The notes under the pieces are model-generated. The model saw only the letters and a list, made by a program, of their open reading frames with translations, searched no databases and was not told the DNA's origin. 64,000 nucleotides of DNA from Intrasporangium calvum DSM 43043 (lineage in GTDB: Bacteria; Actinomycetota; Actinomycetes; Actinomycetales; Dermatophilaceae), in assembly GCF_000184685.1 (NCBI RefSeq), contig NC_014830.1:682001-746000 (forward strand), written 5' to 3'. A program made the position numbers and the translations under genes. The stretch's first letter is position 1. Each line of letters starts with the position of its first letter. Below are positions 56,134-63,886 of the stretch, in pieces.

Positions 56134-57141
56134 GTGACCGACCTCCCCCCTGCCGCCGCCCTGCTCGAGGGCGCGCACGTCGTCTCGATCCCCATGCGCG
56201 TGCGCTTCCGTGGTGTCGAGGTGCGGGAGGCGCTGCTCTTCGAAGGGCCTTCCGGCTGGGGCGAGTTCTCGCCCTTCCCTGAGTACGCCGACGAGGAGTC
56301 GGCCCGTTGGCTCGCAGCCGGGATCGAGGAGGCGTATGCCGCTCGCCCGACTCCCGTGCGCGAGGTCGTCCCGGTCAACGCGACGGTGCCGGCCGTGCCG
56401 CCGGACCGGGTGCCGGAGGTCCTCGCCAGGTTCGACGGGTGCACCACCGCCAAGGTCAAGGTCGCCGAGGCGGGCCAGTCCGTCGACGACGACCTGGACC
56501 GCATCGCCGCCGTCCGGGAGATCATGGGGCGACGGGCGCAGATCCGGATCGACGCCAACGGAGGGTGGGACGTCGAGACGGCCACGGAGGCACTGAGGAG
56601 GTCAGCGGCATACGACATCGAGTACGCCGAGCAGCCCTGTGCCACCGTCGACGAGCTCGCCGCACTGCGAAAGCAGCTGGCCCGCAACGGGATCGACGTC
56701 CTCGTGGCGGCGGACGAGTCGATCCGGAAGGCGGCGGACCCGCTGCTCGTCGCCCGCAAGAAGGCCGCTGACCTCATCGTCGTCAAGGTCGCTCCGCTCG
56801 GCGGCGTCGCGGCTGCGCTCGACATCGTGGACGCGTGCGGGCTCCCAGCCGTCGTCTCCTCCGCCCTCGACACGAGCGTCGGCATCTCGGCCGGGGTGGC
56901 CCTGGCGGCGGCGCTCCCGCACCTTGACCACGCCTGCGGGTTGGGGACCGTCGGCCTCTTCACCACCGATGTGGCGGCGGAGCCGATGCGCCCTCGGCAG
57001 GGGACGCTCGCGCCGCGGCGGGTGACGCCCGACCCCGACCTGCTCGCCGTCCTCGCCGCGCCGCCGGATCGCCAGAAGTGGTGGCTGGACCGGCTCGCCC
57101 GCTGCCACCCTCTCCTCCAGCGCGCCGGGGGGCCGCGGTGA
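56134..57141 (+). CDS. menC: o-Succinylbenzoate synthase
   Basis: 335 residues from GTG 56134. Enolase-superfamily enzyme that dehydrates SHCHC to o-succinylbenzoate. The metal/acid-base set is seen in KVKVAE, RIDANGGWD, EYAEQP, AADES and VVKVAPLGG. Two REP-like units are in frame: EAYAARP near 69 and SAAYD near 160. Its stop overlaps the next gene by 4 bases. Confidence 0.93.
   Translation: MTDLPPAAALLEGAHVVSIPMRVRFRGVEVREALLFEGPSGWGEFSPFPEYADEESARWLAAGIEEAYAARPTPVREVVPVNATVPAVPPDRVPEVLARFDGCTTAKVKVAEAGQSVDDDLDRIAAVREIMGRRAQIRIDANGGWDVETATEALRRSAAYDIEYAEQPCATVDELAALRKQLARNGIDVLVAADESIRKAADPLLVARKKAADLIVVKVAPLGGVAAALDIVDACGLPAVVSSALDTSVGISAGVALAAALPHLDHACGLGTVGLFTTDVAAEPMRPRQGTLAPRRVTPDPDLLAVLAAPPDRQKWWLDRLARCHPLLQRAGGPR
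56333..56345 (+). repeat. Degenerate REP-like element inside menC (5')
   Basis: CGTATGCCGCTCG, last core base changed; read as AYAAR. Confidence 0.5.
56602..56614 (-). repeat. REP-like element inside menC (3')
   Basis: TCAGCGGCATACG, exact core, read as SAAYD. Confidence 0.75.
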
Positions 57142-57899
57142 TCGCCGCCTGCCTCAACGGGGACCGGCCACCGCGCGCCCACCCACGGCTCCCGGTCACT
57201 CCGGAGGCCGTGGCCCGGGCGGCCCGCGACGTCGTCGACGCGGGCGCCTTCATGGTCCACGTCCATCCGCGAGACGAGCACGGACGCGAGTCCCTCGACG
57301 CTGCGGACGTCGCCGCGACGGTGGGAGCCATCCGCGACCTCGTCCCCGATGTGCGCGTCAGCGTCACGACCCGGGACGGCATCGCGGCGGACGACCGCGA
57401 CAAGCTCGCCCGGGTCGTCGCCTGGCCGGAGTCCGACGAGGGCGGCCCGGACTGCGCCACGGTCAACTGGCACGAGCCCGGCGCGGTCCGTCTCGCGGGG
57501 GTGCTGCGGGCCAAGGGAATCGGTGTCGAGGCCGGCATCTGGACGCCGCACGCGGCGACTGCTTTCGTCTCGACGAACTGGCCCTGGCAGGTCGAGCGCG
57601 TCCTCGTCGAGGTGATCCCGGGCCACACGCGCGGCAGCGACGGCCGGTGGGCCGCGGAGCGCGTCCTCGCCGCTCTCGGGATGTCCGCGGCGCCGCTGCT
57701 CGTCCACGGCGAGCGGGCCTGGGCCTGGCCGGTGCTGCGCTGGGCGCAGCGGTCCGGCCACGACGTGCGGATCGGCCTGGAGGACACGCTGGTCCTGCCG
57801 GACGGCCGCGAGGCACGCGACAACACCGAGCTCGTCGTCGCAGCGCTCGCCTCGGACGGCGGCGCGCCCACCCAGTGGCCGGTCCCCGACCCGCTCTAG
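57138..57899 (+). CDS. BKACE (beta-keto acid cleavage enzyme) family protein
   Basis: 253 residues from GTG 57138 overlapping menC. DUF849/3-keto-5-aminohexanoate cleavage fold: IAACLNGDRPPRAH at the start and FMVHVHPRDEHGRES (about 38-52) with zinc-binding HVH. Such TIM-barrel enzymes exchange acetyl between a beta-keto acid and acetyl-CoA. The specific substrate is unknown. Its TAG stop codon is the first three bases of the MITE-like element. Confidence 0.82.
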   Translation: MIAACLNGDRPPRAHPRLPVTPEAVARAARDVVDAGAFMVHVHPRDEHGRESLDAADVAATVGAIRDLVPDVRVSVTTRDGIAADDRDKLARVVAWPESDEGGPDCATVNWHEPGAVRLAGVLRAKGIGVEAGIWTPHAATAFVSTNWPWQVERVLVEVIPGHTRGSDGRWAAERVLAALGMSAAPLLVHGERAWAWPVLRWAQRSGHDVRIGLEDTLVLPDGREARDNTELVVAALASDGGAPTQWPVPDPL

Positions 57900-58052
57900 G
57901 GCCCGTCAGGAAAGCCGTCGTAGCCCGTTATCGAGTATCGCGACGCACACAGGTCTTGCCACCCGCTACGACAAACGCTCCGTCCGGTTGGCTGCCACTG
58001 TCGATGTCGCGATGCTCGATGCCTGGCTACGACGCTTCTGTAACAGGCCCTA
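57897..58052. mobile_element. MITE-like element, 156 bp with about 48-bp terminal inverted repeats
   Basis: The left end (TAGGGCCCGTCAGGAAAGCC...) and the reverse complement of the right end (TAGGGCCTGTTACAGAAGC...) match at about 38 of 48 positions, with two exact blocks GTCGTAGCC and ATCGCGAC. Total 156 bp, no coding capacity, and AT content higher than around it. The flanking TA could be a TA target duplication. The first TAG is the stop of the BKACE gene; the last CTA is the reverse-strand stop of menD. Confidence 0.6.
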
Positions 58053-59738
58053 TTCAGGCCGGGCGAGCTCGCGCAGGCGCTCGGCTTCCGCTCGGCGGTC
58101 GGCCCGCGAGACCGGCACCTCGATGAGGCGTATGCCGCTGGGCTCGCTGCGCAGGGCCGTGGCCAGCCGCTCCGGCTCGGTGATCGTCTCGTGCTCGATG
58201 CCGTGCGCCCGGCACAGAGCGGCGAGGTCGGTGCCGTGCGGCGTGCCGAAGACCCGCTCGAAGGCCGACTCGTAGGGCGTGCCGCCCTGCTCGAGGCCGG
58301 CGAAGATCGCCCCGCCGTCGTCGTTGAGGACCACGAAGGTGATGTCGGGGCGAGGCTCGTCCGGCCCGATGAGCAGGCCGTTGGTGTCGTGCAGGAAGGT
58401 CAGATCGCCCAGGTAGGCGATGGTGCGGGATGCACCCGGACGGCCGAGGGCGATGCCGACCGCGGTCGAGACCGTGCCGTCGATGCCCGCCAGTCCGCGG
58501 TTGCCGACGACGAACCGGTGCTCGTGGGGTGTCCACGGCGTGGCCATCACGTCGAGGTCTCGGATGACGTTCGACGAGCCGAGGACGAGCGAGGTGTGGG
58601 GGGTGACCGCGTCGGCGACGACGGCGGCGAGGGCCAACGGGCTGCCGGGTCGCTGCGCGATGTAGGCGTCGATCCGGGCGGACAGAGCGTCGTCGGCCGC
58701 CCGCCATCGGTCGAACCAGTCCGACCCGTTCTGGACACTCGACGGGGTGGGGGAGTCCGCGAGCGTGGGGACCGCGTCGAGGACGCGGGCCACCCGTCCG
58801 GGATCCGTCGCCGTCCCCGACCGGTCGCGGACGGCCAGGACCTCAAGTGTCGGGTCGCTGATGAGGCTCGTGACGGGGCGCGAGAGGGTCGGGTGGCCGA
58901 TGACGATGACGCGGTCGATCTCTGCGCGCAGGGGCCCGCCGAGCAGGAGGCGGTAGGCGCGGATCGCCTGCCGACCGACGCGAGCCCCGGACGTCGGCTC
59001 GGCGAGGAGCGGCCAGTTCCCGGCCTCCGCGAGGAGGCACGCCGCGGGGCCGGCGTCGTCACCCGCGACCACGACGGTCCGAGGCCCGGTCGTGAGCTCG
59101 ACCGGCTGGGAGGGGATGCGGGCCGGCAGGTTCTGCACACTCGACGCGGGGTGTGGTGCGGGGGCGGCTGCGGGGCGGGACCACCAGGTCGCCGGGTCGG
59201 CTTCGGAAGGCATGAGGTCACCGTCGAGCTGGAGGTTCAGCTGGGTGGGGCCGGCCGCAACGCAGGCCGAACCGGCCGCTGCCGCAAGGGCTTCCGGTGA
59301 GTCGCTCGACCTCAGGTCGTGGCAGGCCGCGAAGGGCCCGAAGATGCCCGCCTGGAGCGTGGTCTGGTTCGCCCCCGTCCCGCGCAGCCGCTCGGGCCGG
59401 TCCGCGGAGACGACGACGAGGGGAACCCCCGTGTGGTGCGCCTCCATCACGGCCGGCAGCAGGTTGCCCACGGCCGTGCCGGAGGTGGTGACGACCGCGA
59501 CCGGGCGCCGGGACCCCTTGGCCAGGCCGAGGGCGAGGAAGCCGGCCGAGCGCTCGTCGACGCGGACGTGCAGGCGCACGTCACCGACCGCGTCGGCCCG
59601 GTGGAGGGCGAGCGCGAGGGGCGCGGAGCGAGACCCGGGAGCGAGCACGAACTCACGCACTCCGCCGGACCACAGCGCCTGCAGGAGAGCGAGCGACAGG
59701 CCGTGGGCACCTGGGGCTGGGAGCGAGCTCAGCGGCAT
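58050..59738 (-). CDS. menD: 2-Succinyl-5-enolpyruvyl-6-hydroxy-3-cyclohexene-1-carboxylate synthase
   Basis: 562 residues, ThDP-dependent; joins isochorismate and 2-oxoglutarate. LAPGSRSAPLA near 33-43 and the ThDP motif GDLTFLHDTNGL near 443-454 are typical. The ATG at 59738 lies inside a REP-like unit (MPLS = ATG CCG CTG AGC), with no clear ribosome site. A second unit reads SEPSGIR near the C-terminus. It is 9 bp after menF, so menF-menD form an operon. Its stop codon is the right end of the MITE-like element. Confidence 0.94.
   Translation of the reverse strand: MPLSSLPAPGAHGLSLALLQALWSGGVREFVLAPGSRSAPLALALHRADAVGDVRLHVRVDERSAGFLALGLAKGSRRPVAVVTTSGTAVGNLLPAVMEAHHTGVPLVVVSADRPERLRGTGANQTTLQAGIFGPFAACHDLRSSDSPEALAAAAGSACVAAGPTQLNLQLDGDLMPSEADPATWWSRPAAAPAPHPASSVQNLPARIPSQPVELTTGPRTVVVAGDDAGPAACLLAEAGNWPLLAEPTSGARVGRQAIRAYRLLLGGPLRAEIDRVIVIGHPTLSRPVTSLISDPTLEVLAVRDRSGTATDPGRVARVLDAVPTLADSPTPSSVQNGSDWFDRWRAADDALSARIDAYIAQRPGSPLALAAVVADAVTPHTSLVLGSSNVIRDLDVMATPWTPHEHRFVVGNRGLAGIDGTVSTAVGIALGRPGASRTIAYLGDLTFLHDTNGLLIGPDEPRPDITFVVLNDDGGAIFAGLEQGGTPYESAFERVFGTPHGTDLAALCRAHGIEHETITEPERLATALRSEPSGIRLIEVPVSRADRRAEAERLRELARPE
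58129..58148 (+). repeat. REP-like element inside menD (3')
   Basis: CGTATGCCGCTGGGCTCGCT, antisense, read as RSEPSGIR. Confidence 0.85.
58729..58744 (-). repeat. Second repeat family (CGAGTGTSCAG) inside menD, copy 1
   Basis: TTCTGGACACTCGACG; near-identical to 59131-59146, read as SSVQN. Confidence 0.55.
59131..59146 (-). repeat. Second repeat family inside menD, copy 2
   Basis: TTCTGCACACTCGACG, read as SSVQN; the reverse complement shares CGAGTGTGCAG with the proC hairpin. Confidence 0.55.
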
Positions 59739-59742
59739 ACGG
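59722..59742 (-). repeat. REP-like element at the menD start codon
   Basis: The unit AGCGAGCTCAGCGGCATACG and one further G contains the menD ATG; it lies at the junction with menF. Confidence 0.85.
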
Positions 59743-59747
59743 CCACG

Positions 59748-61052
59748 TCAGCTGCTCGTCAGCGCGTCACGCATCGGGATGAGCTTGGCGTTCGACTCGG
59801 CGACCTCGGACTCGGGGTCGGAGCCGGCGACGATCCCGCACCCCGCGTAGAGCCGGATCGTCGTGGGGTCGTCGGGGAGGATCGCGCCGCTGCGCAGGGC
59901 GATGCCCCAGGCGCCGTCACCGTGGGCGTCCATCCACCCCACCGGCCCGGCGTAGCGGCCCCGGTCCATGTTCTCGAGCTCGCCGATGAGCGCCACCGCC
60001 TCCGCCGTCGGGGTGCCGCCCACTGCCGCCGACGGGTGCAGCGAGGCGGCGAGGGTCAGCGACGACGCGTCGTCCGCGCTGACCGCGGCGACGTCGGTCG
60101 CGAGGTGCATGACGTTGGGCAGATGGAGGACGAACGGCGCCTCCGGCACGTTCATCGAGGAGGAGTGGGGGGCGAGGGCGTCGGCGACCGAGCGGACGGC
60201 GTACTCGTGCTCCTCGAGGTCCTTGGACGACCGGGCCAGGGAGGCGGCGAGCGCGAGGTCGGCCTCGTCGTCGCCGGTCCGGCGGATCGTGCCCGCGAGG
60301 ACGCGTGAGGTGATCAGCCCCTGGTCGCGGCGGACGAGCAGCTCCGGGGTGGCGCCGAGCAGGCCCGACACCGCGAAGACCCAGGTGTTCTCGTAGCGCT
60401 CGGCGAGGCGCCGCAGGACGAACCTGGGGTCGATCGGCTCGCGGGCGGTGGCGATGAGGTCGCGCGCGAGGACGACCTTGTCGAGCGCGCCGGAGCTGAT
60501 CCGTCGCACCGCCTCGGCCACGGCGTGGGCGTAGTCGCTCGGCGAGACGGAGCCGTCGGCGAAGGTCACCCCGACCGGCGGCGCCGGTTCGGCTGCCGGA
60601 GAAGGCGGCTCGATGGGGTGCAGGTGCGCCGCGAGGGACACCGTGGTCAACCAGGTCTGACCGTCGCGACGGCCGACGATCGTCGTCGGGACGACGAGAC
60701 GGGCCGCGTCGGCGGAGTCGTCGGCGAAGGGGAAGGAGCCGAAGCAGACGAGCCCCGTGCCCGGCACCCCGACCTCGTCGCGGACGACCGCCCTGGACGC
60801 GACGGCGCGCCACCAGGCCTCCGCCTCGCGGAACCGGCCCGCCCCGGCTGCGGAGAAGTCGAGCGCGGTGCCCCAGCCGACGAGGCCGTCGCCGCGACGG
60901 ACCCAGGAGACGACCGACTCCGGCTCACCGTCCGCTGCCACTGCGGGCAGGTAGGCGAGCAGCGACTCCTCGGAGTCGAACAGCACGGTCCGCACGATGA
61001 CCGCGGGGGCGGTCGCTGCGGCCGGTGCCTCGGGGGCGGGAAGTGATGACAT
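59748..61052 (-). CDS. menF: Isochorismate synthase
   Basis: 434 residues from ATG 61052 (MSSLPAPE). Chorismate-binding enzyme that isomerises chorismate, the first menaquinone step. The signature DKVVLARDL near 200-208, the Mg site GELENMDRG near 369-377 and AGCGIVAGSDPESE near the C-terminus fit the family. First gene of menF-menD; divergent from menG. Confidence 0.92.
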   Translation of the reverse strand: MSSLPAPEAPAAATAPAVIVRTVLFDSEESLLAYLPAVAADGEPESVVSWVRRGDGLVGWGTALDFSAAGAGRFREAEAWWRAVASRAVVRDEVGVPGTGLVCFGSFPFADDSADAARLVVPTTIVGRRDGQTWLTTVSLAAHLHPIEPPSPAAEPAPPVGVTFADGSVSPSDYAHAVAEAVRRISSGALDKVVLARDLIATAREPIDPRFVLRRLAERYENTWVFAVSGLLGATPELLVRRDQGLITSRVLAGTIRRTGDDEADLALAASLARSSKDLEEHEYAVRSVADALAPHSSSMNVPEAPFVLHLPNVMHLATDVAAVSADDASSLTLAASLHPSAAVGGTPTAEAVALIGELENMDRGRYAGPVGWMDAHGDGAWGIALRSGAILPDDPTTIRLYAGCGIVAGSDPESEVAESNAKLIPMRDALTSS

Positions 61053-61154
61053 CGCCCGCAACTCTACGACCGTGCGAGCGCCGCCGCCGCCATCGTCGCG
61101 GGCCGGTGCGACCAGCGCCACACCGGTTCCCGGAGAGGATGGGAGGATGGGACC

Positions 61155-61847
61155 ATGACTCGCGCCCAGCTCGACAAGAAGCCGGTCGACGTCGCGTCGA
61201 TGTTCGACACCGTCGCCGAGAAGTACGACGTCACCAACGACGTCATGACCGCGGGGGTCGACCGGCTGTGGCGGCGCGCGGTCGTCAAGGCCGTCGGGGC
61301 GAAGCGGGGGGAGCGCATCCTCGACATCGCCGCCGGCACCGGCACGTCGAGCGAGCCGTGGGCCGACCGGGAGATCGAGGTCGTGCCGGCCGACTTCAGC
61401 CTCGGCATGCTGCGCGTGGGGCGGCGGCGCAGGCCCGACATGGCGTTCACGGCGGCCGACGCGATGAGCCTGCCGTTCGCCGATGCGAGCTTCGACGTCG
61501 TGACGATGAGCTACGGGCTGCGCAACGTCTCGGACACCGACGCGGCGCTCCGGGAGTTCCTCCGGGTCGCGAAGCCGGGCGGCCGCCTCGTCGTCTGCGA
61601 GTTCAGCCAGCCGGTCAACCGGGTGGTCCGGGGCGCCTACGGCAACGTCGTCCTGCGGCTGCTGCCGGCGATCGCCCGTCGCACCGGGAGCAATGCCGAG
61701 TCCTACGTCTACCTCGCCGAGTCGATCCGGGACTGGCCGCCGCAGGGCGAGCTCGCCCGCCGCATCGAGCAGGCCGGGTGGTCGAGTGTCGGCTGGCAGA
61801 ACCTCACCGGTGGCATCGTCGCCCTCCACACCGCGGTGAAGCGTTAG
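61155..61847 (+). CDS. menG: Demethylmenaquinone methyltransferase
   Basis: 230 residues, class I SAM methyltransferase that makes menaquinone from demethylmenaquinone. YDVTNDVMT near 23-31, DIAAGTGTSSEPWA (motif I) near 57-70 and SYGLRNVSD near 117-125 identify the UbiE/MenG family. Its TAG stop is followed at once by the regulatory region of the reductase gene. Confidence 0.95.
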   Translation: MTRAQLDKKPVDVASMFDTVAEKYDVTNDVMTAGVDRLWRRAVVKAVGAKRGERILDIAAGTGTSSEPWADREIEVVPADFSLGMLRVGRRRRPDMAFTAADAMSLPFADASFDVVTMSYGLRNVSDTDAALREFLRVAKPGGRLVVCEFSQPVNRVVRGAYGNVVLRLLPAIARRTGSNAESYVYLAESIRDWPPQGELARRIEQAGWSSVGWQNLTGGIVALHTAVKR

Positions 61848-61864
61848 TTAGGGATGCCTTATCT
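61848..61864. promoter_or_regulatory. DtxR/IdeR-box-like sequence
   Basis: TTAGGGATGCCTTATCT matches 12 of 17 positions of the half-palindromic DtxR/IdeR consensus (TTAGGTTAGCCTAACCT). It begins at the base after the menG stop and runs into the -35 of the next promoter, so iron control of the downstream Fe-S-rich genes is possible. Confidence 0.35.
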
Positions 61865-61920
61865 GACAACGTCGAGCGGTCCGGAGTAGGGTGATCCGGA
61901 GTTCGTGAACTGATTCACAA
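61863..61920 (+). promoter_or_regulatory. Promoter of the reductase gene with a Rex operator match
   Basis: CTGACA (61863-61868) and TAGGGT (61887-61892), 18 bp apart, form a plausible promoter. TCGTGAACTGATTCACAA (61903-61920) matches TTGTG-N8-CACAA with one mismatch and lies just downstream of the expected start, a typical repressor position. Confidence 0.65.
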
Positions 61921-61956
61921 GCAGCGCGCGCAAGCATTCGGAACCTGCAGGGAGCC

Positions 61957-63252
61957 ATGAGCACTACGAATGTCGACACGGCTGACGTCATCGTCGTCGG
62001 AGCCGGTCCCGGAGGATCTGCCACCGCCGCCTACCTCGCGATGGCGGGCATCGACGTGCTCCTCCTCGAGAAGACGTACTTCCCCCGCGAGAAGGTCTGC
62101 GGCGACGGACTGACCCCCCGGGCGGTCCGTGAGCTGGTCAACCTGGGCATCCCGACCCCCGAGTCGGACGGCTGGATCCGCAACAAGGGGCTGCGCATCA
62201 TCGGTGCCGGCATGCGACTCCAGCTCGACTGGCCGGAGAGCTCCGCGTTCCCGCCCTATGGTCTCGTCCGCACCCGGATGGACTTCGACGACATCCTCGC
62301 CCAGCACGCCGTCAAGAACGGCGCCCGCCTGGTCCAGGGCTGCAACGTCTCCGCCCCGATCACCGACGCCCGCGGCGCGATCGTCGGCGTCACCGCGAAG
62401 TCCGTCGACGAGAGCGGGCGCGCGACGGGGGAGACCCACGAGTACCGCGCGCCGCTCGTCATCGCCGCAGACGGCAACTCCAGCCGCCTCTCCCTCGCGA
62501 TGGGCCGCGAGAAGCGCGACGACCGCCCGATGGGCGTGGCCGTCCGCACCTACTACACGAGCCCGCGCACCAACGACGACTACCTCGAGTCCTGGCTCGA
62601 GCTGTGGGCCAAGGACCCGTCCGGCAAGGACGTCCTGCTGCCCGGCTATGGCTGGATCTTCGGCGTCGGCGACGGCACGAGCAACGTCGGCCTCGGCATC
62701 CTCAACACGTCCAAGGCCTTCGGCAACGTCGACTACAAGGACGTCATGCGTCGCTGGGTGGCGACGATGCCCGAGGAGTGGACCTACAACGACGAGACGA
62801 TGACGCAGCCGATCCGTGGGGCCGCGCTGCCGATGGGCTTCAACCGGCAGCCGCACTACGCCGACGGGCTGCTGCTCGTCGGCGACTCCGGCGGGATGGT
62901 CAACCCGTTCAACGGCGAGGGCATCGCCTAAGCCATGGAGTCCGGGCGGACCGCGGCCGAGGTGGCCGCGCACGCCTTCGCCCGCGCCGACGCCGCGAGC
63001 CGGGAGCGCGTGCTCCAGTCGTACAACACGCGGATGAAGCAGGACCTCGGCGGCTACTACACCCTCGGCCGGCACTTCGCGACGATCATCGGCAACCCCG
63101 AGGTGATGCGGCTCGCGACGAAGTACGGCCTGCCGCGCACGACGCTGATGAAGTTCCTCCTGAAGATCATGGCCAACCTGGCCGAACCCGGTGGCAAGGG
63201 TGCGAGCGACCGCATCATCAACGCCCTGTCGAAGATCGCGCCGGACGCATGA
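61957..63252 (+). pseudogene. Geranylgeranyl reductase family protein, interrupted by an in-frame TAA
   Basis: FAD-dependent oxidoreductase of the geranylgeranyl-reductase family; in actinobacteria the MenJ branch saturates menaquinone isoprene units. The N-terminal part (324 residues) has GAGPGGSATA (15-24) and runs to NPFNGEGIA, then TAA at 62929-62931. The frame continues without any shift: one Ala, then ATG 62935 and 105 more residues (MESGRTAAEV...). Homologues have Tyr at this position, so TAC to TAA would restore about 431 residues. Reinitiation at ATG 62935 might give two fragments. Could be a real nonsense mutation or a sequence error. Confidence 0.85.
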
Positions 63253-63264
63253 CCCGAGCCCCGT

Positions 63265-63286
63265 CGTATGCCGCTGGGCCGGCTTC
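63265..63286 (+). repeat. REP-like element after the reductase gene
   Basis: CGTATGCCGCTGGGCCGGCT followed by TC, intergenic, 12 bases after the stop. Confidence 0.85.
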
Positions 63287-63320
63287 CCGGGCCGCCGCTC
63301 GCCCCCGGGTGGGGTGGACC

Positions 63321-63360
63321 TTGTGACCCCGGGCACAATCGACTCGGACCCCCCTAGGAT
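63321..63360 (+). promoter_or_regulatory. Rex operator and -10 upstream of nuoA
   Basis: TTGTGACCCCGGGCACAA (63321-63338) fits TTGTG-N8-CACAA exactly. TAGGAT (63355-63360) is a possible -10; a -35 is not clear. The nuo operon is a known Rex target in Streptomyces, so repression at low NADH is plausible here. Confidence 0.7.
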
Positions 63361-63435
63361 GGGTGCGCCGAGCACTGTCAGGCACGGTGGCCGCGACCGC
63401 CACCGCTGCCACGATCGAAAGGCATGTGACCGAGG

Positions 63436-63795
63436 ATGAACCCGTACGTCCCGATCCTGTTCATGCTGGGGCTCGGCTTCGCCTTCGCTGCGTTGTCCGT
63501 GGGCGCCTCGCTCGTCGTCGGGCCGAAACGCTACAACCGGGCCAAGCTCGAGGCGTACGAGTGCGGGATCCAGCCGTCACCCCACCCCGCCGGCGGCGGG
63601 CGCGTGCCGATCAAGTACTACCTGACGGCGATGCTCTTCATCATCTTCGACATCGAGTCGGTCTTCCTCTATCCCTTCGCCGTCGCGTTCAACCGGCTCG
63701 GCCTGTTCGCCCTGGTCGAGATGGTCCTGTTCATCCTCACCGTGTTCGTCGCGTACGCGTACGTGTGGCGCCGCGGTGGCCTCGAGTGGGACTGA
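63436..63795 (+). CDS. nuoA: NADH-quinone oxidoreductase subunit A
   Basis: 119 residues, three membrane helices (about 8-28, 62-84, 90-112), with [14 protein letters not shown] and the [13 protein letters not shown] motif of NuoA. Part of the membrane arm of complex I. The gene begins the nuo operon and is followed 91 bp later by nuoB; the gap contains AGTGGAGCACC twice but no gene. Confidence 0.96.
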   Translation: MNPYVPILFMLGLGFAFAALSVGASLVVGPKRYNRAKLEAYECGIQPSPHPAGGGRVPIKYYLTAMLFIIFDIESVFLYPFAVAFNRLGLFALVEMVLFILTVFVAYAYVWRRGGLEWD

Positions 63796-63886
63796 GCGAG
63801 TCGGTGGGCCGCAGAGTGGAGCACCAAGTGGAGCACCGAGTGGACCTGGCCGCGCCAGAGCGAGCACGAAGGACTTAGGAGAAACC

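Noticed and set aside
62929-62931. Recoding of the TAA (selenocysteine, pyrrolysine or programmed read-through)
   Set aside because: TAA is not used for these amino acids and no downstream recoding structure is apparent; mutation or sequence error is simpler.
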